The position numbers and the translations under genes are program-made. This document shows positions 35,030-41,038 of a stretch of DNA of 41,177 nt, piece after piece (within the stretch, counting starts at the first letter, position 1; each line of letters opens with the position of its first letter). The notes beneath the pieces are model-generated. The model was not told the origin of the DNA. It made no database searches and saw only the letters and a list, made by a program, of their open reading frames with translations. Source of the DNA: Lentisphaerota bacterium (lineage in GTDB: Bacteria > Verrucomicrobiota > Lentisphaeria > Victivallales > Victivallaceae); the NCBI GenBank assembly GCA_015061625.1, contig SUWG01000024.1, forward strand, positions 1 to 41,177, in the 5' to 3' direction.

Positions 35030-37612
35030 TCATTGAACTTCGACCAGGGCCAAGCGGAAGCCGACGTAGCTGGCCCCATTCGCCGGGTCGTAGCTGCCCC
35101 GGTCCGCCGAACGGCAGTCCCGCGCGGCGCAGTACCAACTGCCGCCCCGTAAGACACGGCTGCTGTAACTGTCATAATAATCCAGACACCATTCCCCTAC
35201 ATTACCATGCATATCATACAAGCCGAAATTATTCCGGTAGCCAAGCGAACCGACTTCAACAGTACTCCGACGATACACTCCTTTATTTGCTCCGCCATAC
35301 GGCCAGTTACCATCAAAATTCATTTTGGAAACATCTGATTGATTCCCGTAAGAAAAAGGTGTATCCGTACCGGCACGACAGGCATATTCCCACTGCGCTT
35401 CGGTCGGCAAAGTGAACTTCCAATTTTCCGGCAGCCAACCTTCCCGGTGTCCTGTTGCGGTCAATGTTTCGCAAAATTGCATTGCATCATCCCAACTGAC
35501 TTGCTCCACCGGGAGGTGCGGACCTTTGAAATATGACGGATCATTCCCCATTACCGCCTGCCATTGTGCCTGGGTCACCTCATATTTGCCTAAAAAGAAG
35601 TCTTTGGTCAAAGTTACCCGGTGTTGGATTTCACCATAAAACCGCCCGGCTTCAGCGCCATCAGACCGCCTTCGCCGCCGGGGGCGGTGTTGGACTTCAT
35701 CATTATCCCGCCCGTCTTCAGTTGCCGGACTGCCCATCATAAATTCACCTTTGGGAATTCGCACCAACTCAAGCGTAACATTGCCCGGAAGCCTGGCTGT
35801 AAAAGTCGAAGTGGTTTGCAAATTTCTTGCAACTTCCTGTTGTTGCCTTTGCCTTTCCGCTTCTTGTTGTCTTTGTCTCTCTGCTTCCGCTTCCAGCCTT
35901 TGTCTCTCCGCTTCTGCTTCCAGCCTTTGTCTCTCTGCTTCCTGCTGTATTTTTTGTCTTGCTTCTGCTTCTATTCTTACTTGTTCTACTGCTTTTGCTT
36001 CCTGGCGTTTTTTTACTTCATAACAGATTGCTACCCCAAAGGCAACCAAGAGAATTATTATAACCAACGACCTTATAAATTTTCGTTTTTTGATTTTCTT
36101 TTTTACCATACCTTCAAGAGTTACAATATCCGGCAGGGAATTTATTAATGCTTCCGATACGGTTTGTACCGGAGAAACGGTGTTTTTATTAAGCCAATTA
36201 TCTGACTCCAACAAACGTGTTTCACTTTTTTTACAATCGGTGAGTTTATGAATGATACCGTTTTTATTGTTCAATGATTTATAAGCATTGATATAGCGAT
36301 TTAAAAGTTCCCAACGTTGCGTGGTTTCATTACGCAGTCTTAAATCTTCAGCTTTTCTGCGTGCTTCTTCCTCCAGCCGCCTTTGCTCTTCCTCTGCTCT
36401 GCGGTGTATTTTGTCTGTGATTCCGGTTAAAGTTAAAGTCGCCGTCAAAGCATTATCCGCAAATCTTTGAGCCAGTTGAAATGTCTTCTGTTGATCGATT
36501 CCGGCAATATCGACCAGTAACTTTTCATCATTGACTTGGTTTTCTGCCATCAAGCGGTAAAAATATGCCCAGCCGTTTTCCGGATTGATATCCAGCAATT
36601 TTTCACAATATTCTTTGGCTGAATCAAAATCTGCAGTTTCCAGAAAAAGTTTGGCTTTCTGTAAAAACGGGTGATCTTTGCTCTTCACATCGCCGCCGCC
36701 AGCCGATGCCGGAGCAGTTTTATCCATCACCTTTTTTATGCCGTGGAGCAAATCCTGAATAAAGCCGATCTTACCCATATCCTGCGCCTGAAACATCGAC
36801 AATGCTTCGGGAATATCGTAAGCATCCATGTCTTTGTAACACGGAATGAGCAATTTGGAGCGGTCTTTTTTCATCAAAGCAAGAAAACGGCTCCACTCAT
36901 TGCGTACCCAGACGGCATCAAAATATTCTTTCTGCGAACCGATGACCAGCATTACTTTAGCGGAATTGAGGGCGGCAAAAATGTACGGCTCATATTGCTG
37001 ACCGAGTTTGCTTTCAAGGGTGATCCTTGAGAAAAACACCTTATATCCGGCATTGGTCAGTTGATAATAGATTTCCTGCGCCGTAACTGAATCTTTGGTG
37101 CGTTTACCAAAGTTGTCACTCTCTTTGTAACAGATAAAGATATCAAACGGCTGTTCATTATTGGAAATGCTCAAAATATCCCGCTGGATTTCGGCGATCC
37201 GTTTGGCTTCGGCTTCATAGATGCCTTTTTCATAACTTCCGGCTTTTTCCAGAGCGTTCAGATAATCGGCATCAGCCAAAATCGACTCATAATGCACCCG
37301 GTGACAGGTGGGAATACGCTCGTGGCTTACCGGGTCTTCCACATATTCGATACCGAATTTGGAAATGACCAATCCCCAATATGCTTCGGCATCATCCGGA
37401 TTGACTTCCACGATCTTTTCATAAGCGGAAACCGCTTTATCATACTCATTGATTCTGCGGAAGTGTTCGGCCCGGTTGTAGAGATTTTCCAGTTCTTCAC
37501 TGGAAACTTTGGGGAAGGTGGTCAAGGTGCCGCAATATGGACACTCCCCGGAATACATCCCTTCCGGCAGTTCGATCGTGCCGCCGCACATTTTGCATTG
37601 TATTTTAGCCAT
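35030..37612 (-). CDS. Zinc-ribbon/TPR/TIR protein fused to an FGE/SUMF1 (C-type-lectin-like) domain
   Basis: An 860-residue protein with these parts in order. A zinc ribbon (CKMC 6-9, CPYC 24-27) and a TPR pair (43-80) come first, then a TIR domain (about 154-295; WVRNEW with Glu239 at the NADase catalytic position). A helical segment, a charged coiled coil (404-430), a membrane span (about 513-530) and a Gln/Glu/Arg coiled coil with repeated RQRLEAEAE units (536-595) follow. A formylglycine-generating-enzyme-like domain fills 608-858 (MMGSPA, GKYEVTQAQW, PTEAQWEYACRAG, MHGNVGEW, RGGSWYC, GFRLAL). The SUMF1 fold is a common ligand-binding scaffold, so the likely plan is an extracytoplasmic sensor coupled through the membrane to TIR. 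A 22-codon in-frame duplication lies at about residues 632-668. The last ~36 codons look like a DGR variable region. The ATG at 37612 follows GGAGAGAG. Confidence 0.87.
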   Translation of the reverse strand: MAKIQCKMCGGTIELPEGMYSGECPYCGTLTTFPKVSSEELENLYNRAEHFRRINEYDKAVSAYEKIVEVNPDDAEAYWGLVISKFGIEYVEDPVSHERIPTCHRVHYESILADADYLNALEKAGSYEKGIYEAEAKRIAEIQRDILSISNNEQPFDIFICYKESDNFGKRTKDSVTAQEIYYQLTNAGYKVFFSRITLESKLGQQYEPYIFAALNSAKVMLVIGSQKEYFDAVWVRNEWSRFLALMKKDRSKLLIPCYKDMDAYDIPEALSMFQAQDMGKIGFIQDLLHGIKKVMDKTAPASAGGGDVKSKDHPFLQKAKLFLETADFDSAKEYCEKLLDINPENGWAYFYRLMAENQVNDEKLLVDIAGIDQQKTFQLAQRFADNALTATLTLTGITDKIHRRAEEEQRRLEEEARRKAEDLRLRNETTQRWELLNRYINAYKSLNNKNGIIHKLTDCKKSETRLLESDNWLNKNTVSPVQTVSEALINSLPDIVTLEGMVKKKIKKRKFIRSLVIIILLVAFGVAICYEVKKRQEAKAVEQVRIEAEARQKIQQEAERQRLEAEAERQRLEAEAERQRQQEAERQRQQQEVARNLQTTSTFTARLPGNVTLELVRIPKGEFMMGSPATEDGRDNDEVQHRPRRRRRSDGAEAGRFYGEIQHRVTLTKDFFLGKYEVTQAQWQAVMGNDPSYFKGPHLPVEQVSWDDAMQFCETLTATGHREGWLPENWKFTLPTEAQWEYACRAGTDTPFSYGNQSDVSKMNFDGNWPYGGANKGVYRRSTVEVGSLGYRNNFGLYDMHGNVGEWCLDYYDSYSSRVLRGGSWYCAARDCRSADRGSYDPANGASYVGFRLALVEVQ
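35043..35149 (-). other. Candidate diversity-generating-retroelement variable region (VR)
   Basis: Codons 822-857 of the TIR-SUMF1 gene are 74% GC (80 of 108 bases counted by hand), far above the flanking gene. Twelve consecutive surface-type sites (Y827, C828, A829, D832, D837, G839, S840, Y841, D842, A847, S848, Y849) are all NNC codons, each reachable from AAC by changing only adenines. The conserved scaffold residues between them use codons without exchangeable adenines (CGG, GGC, CCG, TCG, GCG). The position at the extreme 3' end of an FGE/C-type-lectin-like gene, ending in GFR, is where DGR variable regions lie. No template repeat or reverse transcriptase is visible here. Confidence 0.6.
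35619..35721. repeat. 66-bp in-frame imperfect duplication within the SUMF1 domain
   Basis: A 37-nt block beginning CGGTGTTGGA and ending CTTCAG occurs at 35619-35655 and again, with several mismatches, at 35685-35721. The period is 66 bp (22 codons). It repeats an (E)VQHR/EIQHR element and places an Arg-rich, GC-rich linker (PRRRRRSDGA) between the copies. The frame is kept. Confidence 0.8.
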
Positions 37613-37650
37613 AACTCTCTCCGGAACAAACATAATATAATCATTTGACT

Positions 37651-37679
37651 AATATAGCATTGACTTTTGCACAATGCAA
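37651..37679 (-). promoter_or_regulatory. Promoter of the TIR-SUMF1 gene
   Basis: Minus strand: TTGCAT (37679-37674), 17-bp spacer, TATATT (37656-37651), 39 bp before the ATG at 37612. The gene therefore forms its own transcription unit. Confidence 0.72.
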
Positions 37680-37691
37680 GAGTTCCGGCAC

Positions 37692-37719
37692 AAAAAACGG
37701 AGAGGTTTCACCCTCTCCG
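37692..37719 (-). terminator. Intrinsic terminator of the kinase-like gene
   Basis: An 8-bp stem CGGAGAGG/CCTCTCCG (37698-37705 with 37712-37719), followed on the minus strand by TTTTTT. It lies 19 bp past the stop at 37738. Confidence 0.9.
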
Positions 37720-37737
37720 GCATGATAAGCGACACTG

Positions 37738-38826
37738 TTACAGTGAATCGTTGAGTTTGCGCATGGCATCGAATTGTTCTTCGATCGACTGGGCCAGTTT
37801 GATCTGGGTGCGGCAGCGGTCGAGGTTGTGTTTTTCCCGGTGGATCTTGAAGTAGACGTCACCAGAAAGGTAGTCGGTCAAAAAGCGCATACCGATTTCC
37901 AGCGTGATAAGTTTGCCGGAGAAGGGCAGCAACTCTTTTTCACGGGCATTGAGGAAGTTGCCCGCCGTGGAAAGAAATCCGCGCAGTAACGCTTCAAACA
38001 TTTCAAAACGCATTCCGACTTTGGAAAGATCCAATTCATCTTCCGGGGCAGGGCTGGTACCGGTGCGCACCATGTCGCCGAAGTCGTAGTGCGGCAGACC
38101 GGGCATGACCGTATCCAGGTCGATCACGCAAATGCCGTCACCGGTGACATCATCGATCAATACATTATTGAGTTTGGTATCGTTGTGGGTGGTGCGTTCA
38201 AAGACGTTTCCGGCGGCAAGTTCATTGAGCAACAGGGAATATTCCGCTTCTCTGGCCATGATGAAATCCAGTTCCGGGGCGACATCTTTGAGTCTGCCGC
38301 ATTTGTCGGCGGCAACTGCGGCTTTGAGGTCGGCAAAACGGCTGGGCGTATTGTGGAAATTGGCAATGGTTTCATGCAGACGGCCGGGCAGATCGGCAAG
38401 GTCATTCTGGAATGCACCGAATGCTTTGGCGGCGGCAAACGCCTGGGAGGATTTTTCCAGCACATCATAGGTGCGTGCCTCATCGACGAAAATGTAGCAT
38501 CTCCAGAAATTGCCGTTGTCATCGACGAAATACGGTTCATTTTTGTAAGAATTCATCACCTGCAGAAAACGGCGGCGGGTTGCGGGATTTACCGCTTTTT
38601 CAGCGGCGATCTTGCTTTCGATATGTTTGGAGACCCGCACGAAGTTTTCCATAAGTTTGACCGGTTCACGGAAAATCGAAGTGTTGATGCGCTGAAGAAT
38701 GTAGGTCTGTTTATCCGTGGACATCTTGAATGTATCATTGATGTGTCCGGTGCCGTATCTTTCCGCGGTGACAAAGTTGCCGTCAAGCATAAAGCCGCGG
38801 CTGATCTGGGCGATATCAAATTCCAT
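37738..38826 (-). CDS. APH-family phosphotransferase, N-acetylhexosamine 1-kinase-like
   Basis: A 362-residue kinase-like protein of the aminoglycoside phosphotransferase/choline kinase fold. The catalytic loop is THNDTKLNN (213-221) and the metal-binding segment is DLDTVMPG (236-243). The N-terminal GTGHINDTF and ILQRIN resemble the nucleotide loop and lysine strand of NahK, which phosphorylates GlcNAc/GalNAc at O1 in salvage of mucin or milk sugars. NahK identity is inferred from these motifs and not proven; other sugar kinases share the fold. It is divergent from a PocR/AraC regulator that may control it. Confidence 0.75.
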   Translation of the reverse strand: MEFDIAQISRGFMLDGNFVTAERYGTGHINDTFKMSTDKQTYILQRINTSIFREPVKLMENFVRVSKHIESKIAAEKAVNPATRRRFLQVMNSYKNEPYFVDDNGNFWRCYIFVDEARTYDVLEKSSQAFAAAKAFGAFQNDLADLPGRLHETIANFHNTPSRFADLKAAVAADKCGRLKDVAPELDFIMAREAEYSLLLNELAAGNVFERTTHNDTKLNNVLIDDVTGDGICVIDLDTVMPGLPHYDFGDMVRTGTSPAPEDELDLSKVGMRFEMFEALLRGFLSTAGNFLNAREKELLPFSGKLITLEIGMRFLTDYLSGDVYFKIHREKHNLDRCRTQIKLAQSIEEQFDAMRKLNDSL

Positions 38827-38867
38827 AATAACGATCTCCTGTGTTGTTTTTTTGTGGCTTTACTTAT

Positions 38868-38896
38868 AATATAGATGACAAAATGCAACTTTACCA
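38868..38896 (-). promoter_or_regulatory. Candidate promoter of the kinase-like gene
   Basis: Minus strand: TGGTAA (38896-38891), 17-bp spacer, TATATT (38873-38868). The poor -35 would suit activator control. Confidence 0.5.
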
Positions 38897-38917
38897 GTAG
38901 TTTTTTTTACTTAACTA

Positions 38918-38946
38918 TGGACTTTTTTGCAAACGTGGTGTATATT
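38918..38946 (+). promoter_or_regulatory. Candidate promoter of the PocR/AraC regulator gene
   Basis: TGGACT (38918-38923), 17-bp spacer, TATATT (38941-38946). It is divergent from the kinase promoter with 21 bp between the two -35 boxes. TGCAA (38884) and TTGCA (38928) flank the space as an inverted pair, a possible regulator site. Confidence 0.5.
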
Positions 38947-38976
38947 TTACAAAAATAATATTTGACGGAGGTGATC

Positions 38977-39846
38977 ATGAGCAGTATGCCGATGGAACTT
39001 TTTCTCAGCGATGAAGTACAGACATTGCTGGATGATTTTGCATCATTGCTGGATGTGCGGGTGACTTTTTATTCTCTTGCCGGTGAACCTTTGCGCCGTG
39101 GCAAGGCGATGCACAACTGCGCTTATTGCTCGCTGGTGCATGATAAGTTATCCGGCTTCGACAAATGTGTTTCCATGGATTGCAATAAACAGCATGAGGC
39201 GGTGGAAAAGGATCAGATCATCAACTATTGCTGTCATGCCGGATTGCATGAGTGTATCGCTCCGGTAAAAGTGCGTAACCGGGTGGCCGGATTCGTTATG
39301 TTCGGTCAATTCCGTATCGATGGCGACCGGGAACCGGATTGGGAAAAGATTCCGGCCAAACTGCGGGCTCAACTGCATCAGGCATATTTGGAACTGCCCT
39401 GTTTCACCGCTGAAAAACTTCAGGCCGTTCTCGGAGTTTTGAAAACTCTGATCGACTATATCGCCGTGCGGGAATTGGCCGTATTGCAGGGCGACCGGTT
39501 GCGCAACGAGATCGATATGTATATCGAAAAACACGCTTCGGAAGATATCCGTCTGCCGGATATGGCCAAAAAACTCGGTCGCAGTGTTTCGACGATCTCC
39601 CAGTTTTTACGCAACAATTACCAGACCAGTTTCAAAGGATTGCTTCTGGATGCCCGTTTGCGTATCGCAGAAAAGATGTGGCGTGATGATCCGGGGGCGA
39701 CCGTTGCGGAAGTGGCATTCGCTTCCGGCTTCTGTGACCAGTTTTATTTTTCACGGGTATTCAGCCGCCGCCGGGGTATGCCGCCGGGCAAATTCCGCAG
39801 TCAGATGCGCCGGGCAGGGGAATTCAGTATCGAGTCTGAAGATTGA
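38977..39846 (+). CDS. PocR-ligand-binding, AraC-family transcriptional regulator
   Basis: A 289-residue regulator. Residues about 5-160 form a PocR-type sensory domain with its conserved cysteines and core (NCAYCSLVHDK, CVSMDCNKQH, CCHAGLHECIAPV, GFVMFGQF). The C-terminal ~100 residues form an AraC double helix-turn-helix (IRLPDMAKKLGRSVSTISQFL, then VAEVAFASGFCDQFYFSRVFSRRRGM). PocR domains sense small metabolites such as diols or sugars. The ATG at 38977 follows a perfect GGAGGTGATC. It probably regulates the divergent sugar-kinase-like gene (inference from layout). Confidence 0.9.
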   Translation: MSSMPMELFLSDEVQTLLDDFASLLDVRVTFYSLAGEPLRRGKAMHNCAYCSLVHDKLSGFDKCVSMDCNKQHEAVEKDQIINYCCHAGLHECIAPVKVRNRVAGFVMFGQFRIDGDREPDWEKIPAKLRAQLHQAYLELPCFTAEKLQAVLGVLKTLIDYIAVRELAVLQGDRLRNEIDMYIEKHASEDIRLPDMAKKLGRSVSTISQFLRNNYQTSFKGLLLDARLRIAEKMWRDDPGATVAEVAFASGFCDQFYFSRVFSRRRGMPPGKFRSQMRRAGEFSIESED

Positions 39847-39875
39847 AAAATCGTCCGGTTTCCCGGACGATTTTT
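39845..39875. terminator. Bidirectional terminator between the AraC regulator and hsp20 genes
   Basis: A stem of about 9 bp (ATCGTCCGG with CCGGACGAT) with a short loop is flanked by AAAAA on the left and TTTTT on the right. It can therefore stop transcription from both converging sides. Confidence 0.88.
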
Positions 39876-39905
39876 CTTTGGCGGCGCATGAATTTGATGT
39901 GGAAC

Positions 39906-40274
39906 TTATTCCACCGGTATCCGGTGAGTTTTGGCACATTCAGATTTCGGCAGGAACAAGGTCAGGATACCATCGCTGATTTTTGCTGAAATATTATCTG
40001 CATCCACCGCATCCGAAAGGTAAAATGCCCTTTTGTAGACCACCGGCATACCCCGGCGGTGGAGGGTGCTTTTTGCTTTCAGGGTCAGCAGACGGTTTTT
40101 TACTTCCAGAGTGACATTTTCAGCAGAAACGCCGGGCAATTCAAAGGTGATTTCCATTCCGTCATATTCGTCCGTGACATCGGCGGCGGGACGGATGGCA
40201 ATACATTCACATTTGCCGTGTTCCTTTTGAAGTTCATTTTTTTCCTGTGCGGCGGGTTCTTTTTTCTCATCCAT
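39906..40274 (-). CDS. Hsp20/alpha-crystallin small heat-shock protein (second copy)
   Basis: This 122-residue protein has a Lys/Glu-rich N-terminus and an alpha-crystallin domain (GMEITFELPGVSAENVTLEV, KSTLHRRG, FYLSDAVDADNISAKISDGILTLFLPK). Small heat-shock proteins hold unfolding proteins as ATP-independent chaperones. The C-terminal HRIPVE carries an I-x-V type tail motif. The ATG at 40274 has AAGGAG upstream; the longer frame to 40301 would start at a TTG. It lies 14 bp after the first hsp20 gene. The two copies are diverged, so they may form hetero-oligomers. Confidence 0.9.
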   Translation of the reverse strand: MDEKKEPAAQEKNELQKEHGKCECIAIRPAADVTDEYDGMEITFELPGVSAENVTLEVKNRLLTLKAKSTLHRRGMPVVYKRAFYLSDAVDADNISAKISDGILTLFLPKSECAKTHRIPVE

Positions 40275-40288
40275 TTTTCCGGACTCCT

Positions 40289-40765
40289 TTACTTTCCGCA
40301 ATGAACTTTGATGGTTTTGGCGGGAATGGGCTGCTGCATATCACGGGGAATGGTGACGTGCAACACGCCATCGGCATATTTGGCTTTGGCTTCCGCACCT
40401 TTTACCGGCACCGGTAATTTGATGCTTTCCTCATATTCGGCGCATGAACGCTCCCGGAATACATAGTGTTTGTTTTTGTTGCCGGATTCTTTTTCTTCGC
40501 AGTGATTGACTTTGAAGTTGAGGAAATCGCCGACGATTTGCAGCTCAAATTCATCGCTTTTGCATCCGGGGCAGGAAATTTTTACGATCACTTCCTTATC
40601 CAGCACCTCGGTTTCCCAGCGGGAATCGAAAACCGATCCCCGGAGCAAACCGGAACCGGGTTCGATCATACGTCCGAACATGGTTCGGACCAACTCATCC
40701 ATGCCGGGAAAAACTTTTTCCAGAGCGGCAGGCACTTCATGCTCACGTTTGGCCAATAAGTTCAT
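40289..40765 (-). CDS. Hsp20/alpha-crystallin small heat-shock protein (first copy)
   Basis: This 158-residue protein has the N-terminal arm (VFPGMDELVRTMFGRMIEP) and an alpha-crystallin domain (WETEVLDKEVIVKISCPG, DFLNFKVNH, RSCAEYEESIKLPVPV, AKYADGVLHVTIPR). The C-terminal PIPAKTIKVH contains the I-x-V motif that docks into neighbouring subunits. Cysteines in SCPGCK are unusual for this position. The strong AAAGGAGGAG site is embedded in a leader that can fold in two alternative ways (see the regulatory entry). Confidence 0.92.
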   Translation of the reverse strand: MNLLAKREHEVPAALEKVFPGMDELVRTMFGRMIEPGSGLLRGSVFDSRWETEVLDKEVIVKISCPGCKSDEFELQIVGDFLNFKVNHCEEKESGNKNKHYVFRERSCAEYEESIKLPVPVKGAEAKAKYADGVLHVTIPRDMQQPIPAKTIKVHCGK

Positions 40766-40828
40766 AATACTCCTCCTTTTTGGCAGATCGCCAAACTTCT
40801 CCGCGCCGCCGGAGTATTTGGGCGATCT
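40766..40828 (-). promoter_or_regulatory. hsp20 leader with two mutually exclusive structures (candidate RNA thermometer/switch)
   Basis: In the mRNA, structure A pairs AGATCGCC(C)AAA (40828-40817) with TTTGGCGATCT (40795-40785), with an inner CTCCG/CGGAG stem, leaving the ribosome-binding site free. Structure B pairs AATACTCC (40818-40811) perfectly with GGAGTATT (40773-40766), which is the Shine-Dalgarno region next to the ATG. The two share bases and cannot coexist. hsp20 genes often use leader thermometers (established), but this arrangement is not a recognised ROSE or fourU form. Confidence 0.55.
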
Positions 40829-40846
40829 TTCTCCTCTGTTATGAAC

Positions 40847-40874
40847 AAAATAAAGTTAAATGAGGAAAAATCAA
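40847..40874 (-). promoter_or_regulatory. Candidate promoter of the hsp20 operon
   Basis: Minus strand: TTGATT (40874-40869), 16-bp spacer, TATTTT (40852-40847), giving a leader of about 75 nt. No CIRCE element or sigma-32-type -10 (CCCCAT) is seen. Confidence 0.45.
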
Positions 40875-40894
40875 GGGTTTTGTTGTCAGATACC

Positions 40895-40923
40895 TTGAAT
40901 AAAGTCAAAAAGTGTAGTATTTT
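40895..40923 (+). promoter_or_regulatory. Candidate promoter of tRNA-Pro
   Basis: TTGAAT (40895-40900), 17-bp spacer, TATTTT (40918-40923), 17 bp before the mature tRNA start. Confidence 0.5.
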
Positions 40924-40940
40924 ATAAGACCGGATATTGT

Positions 40941-41016
40941 CGGGGTGTAGCGCAGTGGCTAGCGCGCTTGCTTTGGGAGCAAGATGTCGGGGGTTCGACT
41001 CCCCCCACCCCGACCA
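40941..41016 (+). tRNA. tRNA-Pro (anticodon UGG), CCA encoded
   Basis: A 76-nt cloverleaf. The acceptor stem CGGGGTG pairs with CACCCCG (41006-41012). The anticodon stem CTTGC/GCAAG encloses TTTGGGA with anticodon TGG, which reads proline CCN codons. The T-loop is GTTCGACT. The discriminator A and the CCA end (41014-41016) are encoded. Confidence 0.95.
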
Positions 41017-41038
41017 TTTTTTTTGCAAAAAAATGGTC
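41012..41038. other. Inverted repeat spanning the tRNA-Pro 3' end
   Basis: GACCA plus eight T's, then GC, seven A's and TGGTC. The last five bases of the tRNA are repeated in inverted orientation 20 bp downstream. The run of eight T's directly after CCA can serve as a terminator. Confidence 0.6.

Noticed and set aside
35120-35140. Active formylglycine-generating enzyme, based on Cys828 and Cys833 spaced as in human FGE
   Set aside because: Cys828 is one of the NNC sites of the candidate variable region and may be incidental. The domain more likely serves as a binding scaffold. Not fully excluded.
40766-40900. CIRCE element or sigma-32 promoter for hsp20
   Set aside because: Neither the TTAGCACTC inverted repeat nor a CCCCAT -10 is present.
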